Part shown: piece by piece, positions 1 to 12,216 of the stretch
Layout: each line of letters opens with the position of its first letter
How positions within the stretch are numbered: position 1 is the first letter of the stretch
NCBI GenBank assembly: GCA_944474755.1
Contig: OX104112.1
Span: 4,002,001 to 4,066,000 of the forward strand
Source: Limnoperna fortunei
Lineage: Eukaryota; Mollusca; Bivalvia; Mytilida; Modiolidae
Length of the DNA stretch: 64,000 nucleotides
Direction of reading: 5' to 3'
Position numbers and translations under genes: made by a program
Notes under the pieces: model-generated
The model's database searches: none
What the model saw: the letters and a program-made list of their open reading frames with translations, nothing else
Told to the model about the DNA's origin: nothing

Positions 1-99
1 GCTAAATTTGGCTATACCACAAAGACATAGCACTAAAAAAAAATTTAAAAGACTACTACCGAAATTCGCGTAACAATTGAATGATTTGCTTGCATAACC

Positions 100-3000
100 T
101 GTGCTCGTCATGGCTGTACAAACAGCTTACTCTGTGTTTATCATAACTTTACACGTAAAACTGCTAACCTTATCCTAGTCGTAGCTATACATGTAAAACA
201 AACAGCTGACTCTGTGTTCATCATAACTTTACACGTAAAACTGCTAACCTTGTGCTCGTCGTAGCTATACATGTAAAACAAACAGCTGACTCTGCGTTCA
301 TCATAACTTTACACGTAAAACTGCTAACCTTGTGCTCGTCGTAGCTATACATGTAAAACAAACAGCTGACTCTGTGTTCATCATAACTTTAGACGTAAAA
401 CTGCTAACCTTGTGCTAGTTGAGCTATACATGTAAAACAAACAGCTGACTCTGTGTTTATCATAACTTTACACGTAAAACTGCTAACCTTGTGCTAGTCG
501 TAGCTATACATGTAAAACAAACACATTACTCTGTGTTCATCATAACTTTACATGTAAAACTGCTAACCTTGTGCTAGTCGTAGCTGTACATGTAAAACAA
601 ACAGCTGACTCTGGGTTCATCATAACTTTACACGTAAAACTGCTAACCTTGTGCTAGTCGTAGCTATACATGTAAAACAAACAGCTGACTCTGTGTTTAT
701 CATAACTTTACACGTAAAACTGCTAACCTTGTGCTAGTCGTAGCTATACATGTAAAACAAACAGCTGACTCTGGGTTCATCATAACTTTACACGTAAAAC
801 TGCTAACCTTGTGCTAGTCGTAGCTATACATGTAAAACAAACAGCTGACTCTGGGTTCATCATAACTTTACACGTAAAACTGCTAACCTTGTGCTAGTCG
901 TAGCTATACATGTAAAACAAACAGCTGACTCTGTGTTTATCATAACCTTACACGTAAAACTGCTAATCTTGTGCTAGTTGTAGCTATTCATGTAAAACAA
1001 ACAGCTGACTCTGCGTTCATCATAACTTTACACGTAAAACTGCTAACCTTGTGCTAGTCGTAGCTATACATGTAAAACAAACAGCTGTCTATGTGTTCAT
1101 CATAACTTTACATGTAAAACTGCTAACCTTGTGCTAGTTGTAGCTATTCATGTAAAACAAACAGCTGACTCTGTGTTCATCATAACTTTACACGTAAAAC
1201 TGGTAACCTTGTGCTCGTCGTAGCTGTACATGTAAAACAAACAGCTGTCTATGTGTTCATCATAACTTTACACGTAAAACTGCTAACCTTGTGCTAGTTG
1301 TAGCTATTCATGTAAAACAAACAGCTGACTCTGTGTTCATCATAACTTTACATGTAAAACTGCTAACCTTGTGCTAGTTGTAGCTATTCATGTAAAACAA
1401 ACAGCTGACTCTGTGTTCATCATAACTTTACACGTAAAACTGGTAACCTTGTGCTCGTCGTAGCTATACATGTAAAACAAACAGCTGACTCTGTGTTTAT
1501 CATAACTTTAGACGTAAAACTGCTAACCTTGTGCTAGTTGTAGCTATACATGTAAAACAAACAGCTGACTCTGTGTTCATCATAACTTTACACGTAAAAC
1601 TGCTAACCTTGTGCTAGTTGTAGCTGTACATGTAAAACAAACAACTGACTCTGCGTTCATCATAACTTTACACGTAAAACTGCTAACCTTGTGCTAGTTG
1701 TAGCTATTCATGTAAAACAAACAGCTGACTCTGGGTTCATCATAACTTTACACGTAAAACTGCTAACCTGGTGCTAGTTGTAGCTATTCATGTAAAACAA
1801 ACAGCTGACTCTGGGTTCATCATAACTTTACACGTAAAACTGCTAACCTTGTGCTCGTCGTAGCTGTACATGTAAAACAAACAGCTGTCTATGTGTTCAT
1901 CATAACTTTAGACGTAAAACTGCTAACCTTGTGCTCGTCGTAGCTATACATGTAAAACAAACAGCTGACTCTGTGTTTATCATAACTTTACACGTAAAAC
2001 TGCTAACCTTGTGCTAGTCGTAGCTATACACGTAAAACAAACAGCTGACTTTGGGTTCATCATAACTTTAGACGTAAAACTGCTAACCTTGTGCTAGTCG
2101 TAGCTATACATGTAAAACAAACAGCTGACTCTGTGTTCATCATAACTTTACACGTAAAACTGCTAACCTTGTGCTAGTTGTAGCTATTCATGTAAAACAA
2201 ACAGCTGACTCTGTGTTTATCATAACTTTACACGTAAAACTGCTAACCTTGTGCTAGTCGTAGCTATACATGTAAAACAAACAGCTGACTCTGTGTTTAT
2301 CATAACTTTACACGTAAAACTGCTAACCTTGTGCTAGTCGTAGCTATACATGTAAAACAAACAGCTGACTATGCGTTTATCATAACTTTACACGTAAAAC
2401 TGCTAACCTTGTGCTAGTTGTAGCTATACATGTAAAACAAACAGCTGACTCTGTGTTTATTATAACTTTACACTTAAAACTGGTAACCTTGTGCTCGTCG
2501 TAGCTATACATGTAAAACAAACAGCTGACTATGCGTTTATCATAACTTTACACGTAAAACTGCTAACCTTGTGCTAGTCGTAGCTATACATGTAAAACAA
2601 ACAGCTGACTCTGTGTTTATTATAACTTTACACTTAAAACTGGTAACCTTGTGCTCGTCGTAGCTATACATGTAAAACAAACAGCTGACTATGCGTTTAT
2701 CATAACTTTACACGTAAAACTGCTAACCTTGTGCTAGTCGTAGCTATACATGTAAAACAAACAGCTGACTCTGTGTTTATTATAACTTTACACTTAAAAC
2801 TGGTAACCTTGTGCTCGTCGTAGCTATACATGTAAAACAAACAGCTGACTCTGTGTTTATCATAACTTTGCACGTAAAACTGCTAACCTTGTGCTAGTCG
2901 TAGCTATACATGTAAAACAAACAGCTGACTCTGTGTTCATCATAACTTTACACGTAAAACTGCTAATCTTGTGCTAGTCGTAGCTATACATGTAAAACAA

Positions 3001-4465
3001 ACAGCTGACTCTGCGTTCATCATAACTTTACACGTAAAACTGCTAACCTTGTGCTCGTCGTAGCTATACATGTAAAACAAACAGCTGACTCTGTGTTTAT
3101 CATAACTTTAGACGTAAAACTGCTAATCTTGTGCTCGTCGTAGCTATACATGTAAAACAAACAGCTGACTCTGTGTTCATCATAACTTTGCACGTAAAAC
3201 TGCTAACCTTGTGCTAGTCGTAGCTATACATGTAAAACAAACAGCTGACTCTGGGTTCATCATAACTTTACACGTAAAACTGGTAACCTTGTGCTCGTCG
3301 TAGCTATACATGTAAAACAAACAGCTGACTCTGTGTTTATTATAACTTTACACTTAAAACTGGTAACCTTGTGCTCGTCGTAGCTATACATGTAAAACAA
3401 ACAGCTGACTCTGTGTTTATCATAACTTTGCACGTAAAACTGCTAACCTTGTGCTAGTCGTAGCTATACATGTAAAACAAACAGCTGACTCTGTGTTCAT
3501 CATAACTTTACACGTAAAACTGCTAATCTTGTGCTCGTCGTAGCTATACATGTAAAACAAACAGCTGACTCTGTGTTCATCATAACTTTGCACGTAAAAC
3601 TGCTAACCTTGTGCTAGTCGTAGCTATACATGTAAAACAAACAGCTGACTCTGGGTTCATCATAACTTTACACGTAAAACTGGTAACCTTGTGCTCGTCG
3701 TAGCTGTACATGTAAAACAAACAGCTGTCTATGTGTTCATCATAACTTTAGACGTAAAACTGCTAACCTTGTGCTCGTCGTAGCTATACATGTAAAACAA
3801 ACAGCTGACTCTGTGTTTATCATAACTTTACACGTCAAACTGCTAACCTTGTGCTCGTCGTAGCTGTACATGTAAAACAAACAGCTGTCTATGTGTTCAT
3901 CATAACTTTAGACGTAAAACTGCTAACCTTGTGCTCGTCGTAGCTATACATGTAAAACAAACAGCTGTCTATGTGTTCATCATAACTTTAGACGTAAAAC
4001 TGGTAACCTTGTGCTAGTCGTAGCTATACACGTAAAACAAACAGCTGACTTTGGGTTCATCATAACTTTACACGTAAAACTGCTAACCTTGTGCTAGTCG
4101 TAGCTATACATGTAAAACAAACAGCTGACTATGCGTTTATCGTAACTTTACACGTAAAACTGCTAACCTTGTGCTAGTTGTAGCTATTCATGTAAAACAA
4201 ACAGCTGACTCTGTGTTTATCATAACTTTACACGTAAAACTGCTAACCGTGTGCTAGTCGTAGCTATACATTTAAAACAAACAGCTGACTATGTGTTCAT
4301 CATAACTTTAGACGTACAACTGCTAACCTTGTGCTCGTCGTAGCTATACATGTAAAACAAACAGCTGTCTATGTGTTCATCATAACTTTAGACGTAAAAC
4401 TGGTAACCTTGTGCTCGTCGTAGCTGTACATGTAAAACAAACAGCTGACTCTGTGTTCATCATTG
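100..4465. repeat. 80-bp satellite array, about 54 copies
   Basis: Tandem units of 80 bp start near 100 and stop abruptly near 4465, where the last copy runs into single-copy sequence. A typical unit contains CATAACTTTACACGTAAAAC, then TGCTAACCTTGTGCT, then TAGCTATACATGTAAAACAA, then ACAGCTGACTCTG. The two halves resemble each other (ACACGTAAAAC against ACATGTAAAAC about 38 bp apart), so the unit probably arose from a 40-bp dimer. Variants (TGCTAACC/TGGTAACC, ACACGT/AGACGT/ACACTT, TTTAC/TTTGC, AGTCG/AGTTG/CGTCG) are shared between distant copies, showing homogenisation in multi-unit blocks. No open frame of note lies inside. The window starts inside or just before the array, so its full size may be larger. 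Confidence 0.97.
2361..2840. repeat. 160-bp higher-order repeat inside the 80-bp satellite
   Basis: Two 80-bp unit types alternate three times. One has ATGCGTTTAT followed by CACGTAAAACTGCTAACC. The other has CTGTGTTTATTATAACTTTA followed by CACTTAAAACTGGTAACC. A longer block is also repeated about 560 bp apart (seven units), near 2781-3000 and 3341-3560, marked by TATAACTTTACACTTAAAAC followed one unit later by CATAACTTTGCACG. This is direct sequence evidence of layered unequal exchange. Confidence 0.85.
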
Positions 4466-6082
4466 TTGTACCTGTTACAACCGGTCATTGCTGTACATGC
4501 AAAACAGCTAGCTATTTGTTCGTTTTCATGCCGATTTACTTTTCGTGTCCTCAAATTTTTTTCACCAGTGTGCTAAACGCGTAGTGTACTTCATTTTTAT
4601 GTTCGCACTGAATCTGATGAGAGGTAAGAGGAAATTATTTTTTAAATCATGTAAGGTACAAACTTTTTTAACCCCGGGTCCTAACTCAATCTTCATCCAT
4701 CAATTTGTTGAAAGTATAATATACATGCACCCAAGTGTTGTGTGTCCATTCTCGTACATCGCTAGTTGCACAAAGGAGCGAGCAACATCTACTGTATTTA
4801 CGTAAATCTGCATGCCCTGAGATAATTCAAAACTTATCCGACTAAACAACTCAGAAGGATGTCTTTTGATAAAATAATATAAATTGGCACTTTCAATGCG
4901 GCACAAACATTGCAATTTTCTATAAAAGGCTTTCAAAAAAAAAAGAATATGACAAAACATAATTTAAAGAACTCTCAAGTGTCTCGTAATAGCATAAACT
5001 TATAATGTCATAGTCGATCATAGTCAGGATAGCCGTGTGTTTTAGTTGTCTTCCTGAGTCATTGTGGAGTAGTTTTAGAAATTAAATATCCATCAGGCCT
5101 ATTGCGATTTGTAAGTTTTTTGTCTGTGCATTCGATCCTCACAGACAAGTTACTTTTGATTGTGCATGAAGATAAAGTTGGATCATAATAAAAAAAACTT
5201 ACACATCTTGATTAGTTCTAATTACTGGAAAATTGTTGTTCTAAACTAAGACAAAATGTTTTCATACCACCTTTACTTTGTGCATCAAAGCTACATGTAA
5301 TTTTCAGTTAAGTTGAATTGAAATCGTAATGAGACATGGGCCAGAGCTAGTTTATGCCAAAACCTTGGAGGGTTTCGACCAAGCCCCACATCAGTGTATT
5401 CAAGACAGATTTACTTAATAATAAATTTATTCGTTCAATCAAATCGATTGTATTAATTGTATTGTACAAATTCACTGACGTCTGCTACACCAATCTCCAA
5501 GCAAAGGATTCTGGGTATTCTATGTCAACCACAATCACCTCTGCCATACCATAGATTGACATTGTGAGAGATATCTCACATGGCCGATACGCTTCCCGTA
5601 GACACGCAGTAATTTGCAATGTAAAACTGTATCAAGTGTGTATAAATAGACTATGCTTAAAAAAGATGTCGTGTATTATTTTACAAACATTATTATTTCT
5701 TTACAAACGTTACAAGCTGACTACAAATGTAGTCCCGCAGTAAATAGGGAATTGTTATATCTGGGAACCAGTTATGTTCTCTGTGCCGGACAGTGCTGCT
5801 ACACATACATCGTGCGTGTCAACAACAAATGGGAGAAACGTCAGCTCTGCGATAAATTGACTCGTTTATACTCGTCTCAATATTTGAAATTTAAATTTCA
5901 GGATTATCAGCAAATTGATAATAAAATGCAGAAATAAAAAATAGTAAGGGTACTAGCATAATGATTACAAAAATTACAAAATGTGAGCAGCTGTTCCAGT
6001 AGAAAAGGGATCATATGTTTGTCTTATCAAGGAGATGATTGCTTTATTCATGTAATAAAACAATTAATGACTTTGATATACT
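4466..6082. other. AT-rich intergenic stretch, no gene recognised
   Basis: No domain, splice-phase-consistent exon or repeat array was recognised. A frame of 94 codons at 5653-5937 (+) has several cysteines but no family resemblance, no clear start context and an AT-rich coda, so I do not call it a gene. Confidence 0.5.
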
Positions 6083-6200
6083 GTCGCTATCAGGATTTAT
6101 CAGCCCTCAAAAATGTATATTCAATTCGCTTAGGGGCTCGGTTAATATTAATTTTTTTCTGGCTGATAAATTGTGATAGCTGATAAATCGTGATAGCGAC
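6083..6200. mobile_element. Small fold-back (MITE-like) element
   Basis: GTCGCTATCAGGATTTATCA at 6083 is matched in inverted orientation by TGATAAATCGTGATAGCGAC ending at 6200, a 22-bp inverted repeat with one or two mismatches. A further partial copy of the right arm lies at 6170-6180 (GGCTGATAAATTGTGATAGC). The spacer of about 75 bp has no coding potential. Size and structure fit a short non-autonomous DNA element. The superfamily is not determinable. Confidence 0.55.
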
Positions 6201-6949
6201 CTATATTAAAGTAATTTGTTGTATAATATTGACCAATACATAGTAAATCAGTTCCTATCTAATCCAATAACGAACCACAATTTTTTGCACAATTATCCAC
6301 ATAAATTTGCAAGGAGTGAGGCATGCAGAAAAGTTCACTAAATTTCAGTTATTAGAAGACATTCCTAATTTCATATGATAGAAGTGCCAACTTTGATACA
6401 AACAGTCGTACTTTTAACACAGAAATTTCGAGGTCGCATGTTTATTGCAATACCGGAAACCAGTGGTTATGTGTACAAATAAAAGAATTAGCAAGCCCTT
6501 TACCAAAACCATAAAACATCGCTGTTGTAATTTTTTCATTCTAGCATTACCCTAATTTGTGTGATTTGGTCTACATTTTTTGTCGACTATATATAAATAC
6601 GGCAGGCACAAAAAACCACGCACACACAAACGTGAAAAACCCGAATATAGAAAACAGATCTATACATAGAAAAGGTTATTTCTTGTAAAATTTTTAGCTG
6701 ACAGTTTCAATGGGAAAATTGACAATTCTACTTTTTGTTCAAGTACAAATAGTACAAAATTCCCATGTGAAAAATGATATTCCGATGGGAAAAAAATATC
6801 AAAGAAAATCGACCGAACAACAAGAGCCAAAGGGAGAGTTACCAATCCGGATATAAACACACGCGACACACAAACCAAAACATGAAAAACAGAAAAAAGT
6901 AACCCGAACCCAATAAAAACTTATTCAGTTCTATTTCAACATAATCTTA
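6201..6949. other. AT-rich sequence, no gene recognised
   Basis: Nothing convincing is seen. A TATATATAAATA stretch near 6588 could act as a TATA element, but no exon follows it that I can support. Confidence 0.4.
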
Positions 6950-8110
6950 AATGCAGCGATTCCTTGCAGATTTTCGTCCCAATTCATCAGATGTAAACAA
7001 TGAAGAATCGAATCAAAATCTATAATCAGTCAATTGATCAAGAAAGGGGAAATGACTATTCGGGAATTTATGGGTTTTCTGGCTGTCGTTTTGAATGTGG
7101 GTCAGAAAAGCCCACTTATGAGCAATACTAGAGAAAAGGGATCAAGAGTCTGAGTACACTTTGGTTCCGTAGCATGTTACAAGAAACATATTTCAGTAGA
7201 TTTTGATATTTTTACATTTGGTTAACAATAGCAATAGAAAGATGAAACCCAATGGTCAAGTCAATTACAACCCATTGTAGACCAGCTTAACATATGCTCT
7301 CGGTGTGCTTATGTTCTTGAACAGATATTGACCTCTGATGAATCAATGGCTCCATCAAAGGCTAGTTCAGTTCTGACACGATACATTCCGTCAACAGTTT
7401 GGGATTAGTTTGTGGCTGTTTGTTGCAGCAGTTTAGGACTTTATCATCCGTGTATAGAGGACCTACAGGGCGACAACAGGGAACTGAGGTTGTGCATAGA
7501 TTACTATGAGTTTTTATTCTTGAACAAATGTTACCAGGTTAATTGTGACAATGTTCACCTATTCCACTGGAAAAACATTTACTTAACTCTAGATCGAATT
7601 TTACAGGTACACTTCGACCAATGGCTGCGTTAATAAAAAAACTCAACTTAAAAGTAACCAGTCCTGCTTCAAGGGAAATACAATGTTACTTGCCGTTGCC
7701 GATAATGATTCACACGTATAATAAATACAAGGGAGGAGTCTACATTGACGACATGATGACAAGTTTTTACGGGGACAATAGAAAAACCATTAAAAATGTG
7801 GAAGATGTTTTCAAACATAGAAATACTTCTGATCAATTCAAACGTTTTATATGCACGAAACACTTCCGGTAACCCTAAGATGCCTCGCCTGAAATTAATG
7901 GAGAGTGTGATAGATATTTTAGCAGAAGAGCACTTGGCACACCGTGAAAGCAATAAAACTGTTAGCAGATCACCGTACATTTTTGTAAAATTGTTTCAAC
8001 TAAACGAATGTATAGTCTGTTCAAATCGTCGTTGGAGACAGCGCAAGCATGCGATCTATTGTGTCGGGAAGGAATGCATCCCTTGTGTACAAAGAAACAT
8101 TACTGTCTAA
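6950..8110 (+). pseudogene. Decayed piggyBac-family transposase
   Basis: The transposase can be followed in pieces through several frames. From 7052 the frame reads MTIREFMGFLAVVLNVG, matching the piggyBac N-terminal region where a T/S-x-x-E-h-x-x-F-h-x-h motif opens the DDE fold. At about 7318-7390 another frame gives TSDESMAPSK and RYIP, corresponding to the conserved DE-M segment holding the first catalytic aspartates. At 7621-7872 the protein carries YNKYKGGVYIDD, the decayed form of the family's YN-x-x-MGGVD motif; note K for M and Y for D, which removes a catalytic aspartate. At 7796-8110 comes a C-terminal cysteine region with CIVCSNRRWRQRKHAIYC and CIPC, resembling the piggyBac C-terminal zinc-binding domain. 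In-frame stops and at least two frameshifts separate the pieces, so it is inactive. TTAA target sites and terminal repeats were not identified. Confidence 0.8.
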
Positions 8111-8848
8111 TGCGTGAACAGTAAAGTTGCGCTCACGTCTCATCATTTACATTTAATACACAAGAAATAAATTTTATTTTTTTTTCAAAATGTTGTTAAA
8201 GCATTATTATTTAAAAAAACCCACACGTTTACGAAACACAAACTTTTGGTTTCAAAATGTTTATAATGTTGATGCAGTGTTTGGTTTTTTTTTAATTACC
8301 TATTTGTAATTCTGTCGATTTTGTCAGATTTCTAAGCCAAAACATTTTTTCCTTGCGTATGGTGATCGGGTATAACAGGACAGGTAGTTTATTATGAATC
8401 GAAAAAAAAGGGAATATTAATTTTCAACGCTGAATGTAGTAACAATTGAGGGAAGATATTCCGCAAATAAACGGATATTCCATATTAGGGTAGGATGTGT
8501 TGACTCCTTGCCAATGGATTTTTCACTAAAGTTTTAAGCTAGTTTTTTTCAGTTGTATTTTTTTAAACAAAAACTAGAATTATTAGTAGCGCAAAATATT
8601 AAAGCATTAAAGCAGCGAGCAACGAATGTTACTGTTTTTTTTCAGAAATTTATATCATGGTTTTACTCCCGTTAAAATTAAGAGAGATATCTTGTGGGGA
8701 AAAAAAAACAAAATCACAAAATAGGAGAATCAGTGTTGTCGTTGTTGTTGAATATTTGGTCTAAATTTTTCGGTTGGAATGATTCCAAAGACGTAATGTA
8801 TTTGGAGTTTCCTTACAGATTTCTTTGGAATAGAGACGACGTTCTTAA
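8111..8848. other. AT-rich non-coding stretch
   Basis: Homopolymer A/T runs and no recognisable gene. It may contain the 3' part of the piggyBac element, but I could not define a terminus. Confidence 0.4.
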
Positions 8849-8960
8849 TTCTCTGTAATTTCATAGCCTTCGAGCATTGTCTGTTCTCTGCAATTTTATA
8901 GCCTTCGAGCATTGTCTGTTCTCTGTAATGTTATAGCCTTCGAGCATTGTCTGTTCTCTA
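8849..8960. repeat. 35-bp tandem repeat, 3.2 copies
   Basis: TTCTCTGTAATTTCATAGCC followed by TTCGAGCATTGTCTG recurs at 8849, 8884 and 8919, with a partial copy at 8954. The spacing is exactly 35 bp. Confidence 0.9.
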
Positions 8961-9599
8961 GGAAACACGTAATTTTATTCTTGGAATTTTTCTCGTCTCA
9001 TTTTTATTGGAAATATATAAATTCTGTCAGAATGAGAAAACGATTGTTTGCTTTGTTTAATTGGACTTGAAAGTCTAAGTTATTTTATTCCTACATCAAT
9101 GATTTTCTCAATACTTGACTCTTCTCTTTTTCCCGTGCTTTAAAAAATCACTGCTATTTCCTACAAGCAATAACTATTATGACGTCAAGACTGTATTTCA
9201 TTGTTAACGTCACACTGCATGTCATTCAACATAACAATTGACAAAACTAACACGACTCTGTCGTTTTGTATGAATCAGTCTTTAAAATGCCGTAGCAGTA
9301 AAAGAATTAAATAACCCAATATGATAAACGAATCTTAAGTCTCTGATATCGAGTATACCTATTTTGTGGATACGAATCGACATTTACACAAGAACAATGT
9401 TGATCAGCTTAAACTAAAGTCGATAAACGTTTGAATATGTTTTATTTGAATTACATATAATTTTTAATGCTAAAACATTAAGAGGTCCTAGATGATCTAA
9501 AGAAAGATAGAAATTAACTGTATATAGTTATTTGTTAAATAATTTTTATATATTATATAAATGTAGTATGACTGAAACACTTAAACCTAGATACTGAAT

Positions 9600-9962
9600 A
9601 ATGGGAAGGATTCCTGGACTCGACCCACTGATATGTCCAGCATAGCGGGAAGGATTCCTAGACTCGACCCACGGATATGTTCAGAATAACGGTCAGAATT
9701 TCATGGACTCAACCCACGAATATGTCCAGCATAGCGGGAAGGATTCCTGGACTCGACCTACGGATATGTCCAGCATAATGGGAATGATTCCTGGGCTCGA
9801 CCCACCGATATGTCCAGCATTACGGGAAGGATGTCTTGGACTCGACCCACCGATATGTCCAGCATTACGGGAAGGATTCATGGACTCGACCCATGGATAT
9901 GTCCAGCATAACGGTAAGAATTTCATGGACTCGACCCACGGATATGTCCAGCATACCAGGAA
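9600..9962. repeat. 44-45-bp minisatellite, about 8 copies
   Basis: Units containing GGGAAGGATTCCTGGACTCG, then ACCCACGGATATGTCCAGCA, repeat at about 44 bp. Because 44 is not a multiple of three, a translation of the array switches peptide motif (DSTHxYVQH, TRPxDMSSI, LDPPICPAL) within one open frame, which shows the frame is incidental. Confidence 0.93.
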
Positions 9963-10108
9963 TTAAGGATTCCTTGGACGCGACATACTATTGGACATAT
10001 TATAAAACATTTGCCGATAACATGATTTGTTGTATTTTACGCATGCTCTATCATGAAAGAAAACAATATTTTACATAGAAAAACTGAACGTGTGAATGTG
10101 TGTATAAT

Positions 10109-10126
10109 GGGGGGGGGGGGGGGGGG
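10109..10126. repeat. Poly-G run (18 G)
   Basis: Eighteen consecutive G residues follow TGTATAAT. It could form a G-quadruplex, and its length is likely to be unstable or mis-sequenced. Confidence 0.9.
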
Positions 10127-10267
10127 TGATTGAGCAAAATGCAAGTACAAGTACACGGAAATGTGGATTGCAATAGGAAAATCTTAACAGAAAACTTTTA
10201 GATTTTATAATCAGATGAATTATGTCTACATTGTCCTCGTTGGTAAGTTGGTCACATCAAAGAAGAG

Positions 10268-10535
10268 GGCCTCGGTGGCCGAGTGGTCAAGGTAGTTCGT
10301 CTACTACTGATCACGTGGTCTGTCAACACTGAGATTGCGGGTTCGATACTCACTGCAGACAGGGTGTACTCGACTCCAATATAAATTGACAAGGATTGTC
10401 AGTTTTCCTACCGCAGGTCGGGGGTTTTCTCCGGGTACTGCGGCTTCCTCCCCCAATAAAAACTGGACGCCATGATATAGCTGAAAAATTGCTGAAAGTG
10501 GCGTTAAACACCATCAAACAAACAAACAAAAAAAA
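10268..10535 (+). mobile_element. tRNA-derived SINE, full length with 15-bp target duplication
   Basis: The 5' head carries an RNA polymerase III box A (TGGCCGAGTGG) and box B (GGGTTCGATAC), as in a Leu/Ser-type tRNA. The body contains CCTACCGCAGGTCGGGGGTT, AAAACTGGACGCCATGATAT and GTGGCGTTAAACACC, and ends in a (CAAA)n tail. Flanking CACATCAAAGAAGAG occurs at 10253-10267 and again at 10536-10550, a perfect 15-bp target-site duplication that fixes both ends and indicates LINE-mediated insertion. The family resembles SINEs common in bivalves; I do not assign a database name. Confidence 0.93.
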
Positions 10536-11509
10536 CACATCAAAGAAGAGCAAGAAAACCAAAAATCGAAGAAAAAGACTTGCTATAGATTTAATTAAAT
10601 CATGGCTGATGTTGTTGTATAGGACAAGAACAAATGTGCGGTTGTTTCCGCCACATCGACTATTTGGCGAATCAACGACATTTCAGAAAAATTAGTGGGA
10701 TTGAAACGACCTCTTATTCATACTTATTTTGGCATGTAATATTCGCCCTAGACGTATACTACAGGGTTCGCTCTGTCTTACTTAACAAAAATTTCCTGTT
10801 TTCCTACCGATGGTCGGGATGTTGTTCGATTGGCCGTCAGAGATCCTTTCGAATTTGTGCAAGAAGTAACTCCCTGGCTAACTTTTATGAAGAACAGAAA
10901 TTATCGCAAACTACATGATAACATTTTAGCAGCTTTTGCTGGAAAGGAGTGAAGTATTGGGGAATCATGTTTTGATTTATTAGATTGTAATATTTCTTTC
11001 CACAAAAAACCGGAGTCAAATCCCTTATAACCAGGGATATCCTAGAGCTATACACAGGTATACTTTCGGGTTCTTCGGACTCGCATAATTCTGAATTCGA
11101 AATAATTCTCGGTTGTTTCAAAATATAACAACTTTTATCCGCAACATCGTTCATTTTTGCAAAATGCTATCAGACTCAAATTACGCTACATACACGTATG
11201 ACACTGTACGTGCTATGTTGTGCAAATTTTGCTTGATGTAGTTTATAGAGTAAGTACTAGACAATTTTGTTTCAAAATTTCATTATCTTGCTTATTAATT
11301 ATTTGATTACTATCTAATAATATTTACCCCCCCCCCCACACACCCGCCAGAAAACTCGATAACTTGTGTCAGACACTATTTTCTAAAAATATAAAATAAT
11401 TAGAGGAACGTCGATTCCATAAGCTTCCTTGTTTATTTTTTTAAATACAGTTACCCACTTTTTGTAATATACCTCATCGAAAAATGTTTACCTGGTTAAT
11501 CACGGTTGG

Positions 11510-11730
11510 GGCCTCGGTGGCCGAGTGGTCAATGTAGTTCGATTCTCACTGCAGGCAGGGTGTACTCGACTCCCAATCTTAATTGACAAGGATTGCCAGT
11601 TTTCCTACCGCAGGTCGGGGGTTTTCTCCAGGTAATCCGGCTTCCTCCCCCAATAAAAACTGGACGCCATGATTTGGCTGAAAAATTGCTTAAAGTGGCG
11701 TTAAACAAAATCAAACAAACAAACAAACAA
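11510..11730 (+). mobile_element. tRNA-derived SINE, internally deleted head
   Basis: Same family as the copy at 10268. Box A is intact, but about 45 bp of the tRNA-related region, including most of box B, is missing: the sequence passes from GTAGTTCGAT directly to TCTCACTGCAGGC. The body and (CAAAC)n tail are intact. Without box B it is not expected to be transcribed well. No clear target duplication was seen. Confidence 0.9.
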
Positions 11731-11986
11731 TTCACTTGTTCCCTCTCTCCTATTTACACCCAGTGACAATAACAAAAAGAGGGAGAGCGTAAAAAAATAT
11801 TTTACTTAGATTGGGTTCATCTCTTCCAGTTTTCAATTCAAAGATTTTTAAAATAAAAAATATTCACTCTATTTTATTTTTAAATTTCAAATCTGTATTT
11901 CAAAAATAAAAAAAATATATCTAGAAATGTGTTTCACGGTTTTGCTTAATAGTTTGTTTATCGTTGATCAATGTTTTTGAGTCAGC

Positions 11987-12042
11987 ATTGAGACTTGAAT
12001 CTGCAACCTCAGTGTTGACAGACCACGTGATCTTTAGTAGAG
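11987..12042 (-). mobile_element. SINE head fragment, inverted
   Basis: GACTTGAATCTGCAACCTCA followed by GTGTTGACAGACCACGTGAT is the reverse complement of the tRNA-related part of the neighbouring SINEs. It lies head to head with the plus-strand copy starting at 12044. Confidence 0.75.
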
Positions 12043-12043
12043 T

Positions 12044-12216
12044 GGTCCTCGGTGGCTGAATGGTTAAGGTAGTTAGTTTATCACGTGGTCTTTCAACACG
12101 TACTGATGTTTGGCTTCGAATCTCACTGTGGCCAGGTTGTACTCTACTCCTCCACTAAAATCTGTACGCCATGATGTAGCTAACAAATTTACGAAAGGGA
12201 CGTTAAAACCATATAA
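12044..12216 (+). mobile_element. Diverged SINE copy
   Basis: CTCGGTGGCTGAATGGTTAA (box A region), TTCGAATCTCACTG (box B region), CTGTACGCCATGATGTAGCT and GGGACGTTAAAACC preserve the order of the family but with many differences and a shortened middle. An older insertion than the copies at 10.3 and 11.5 kb. Confidence 0.8.

Noticed and set aside
100..4465. CRISPR-like regularity in the 80-bp array
   Set aside because: Units are contiguous with no unique spacers, and the window is clearly eukaryotic.
10268..10365. A functional tRNA gene (box A and box B present)
   Set aside because: The tRNA-like part lacks a foldable acceptor stem and continues into a SINE body with tail and target duplication.
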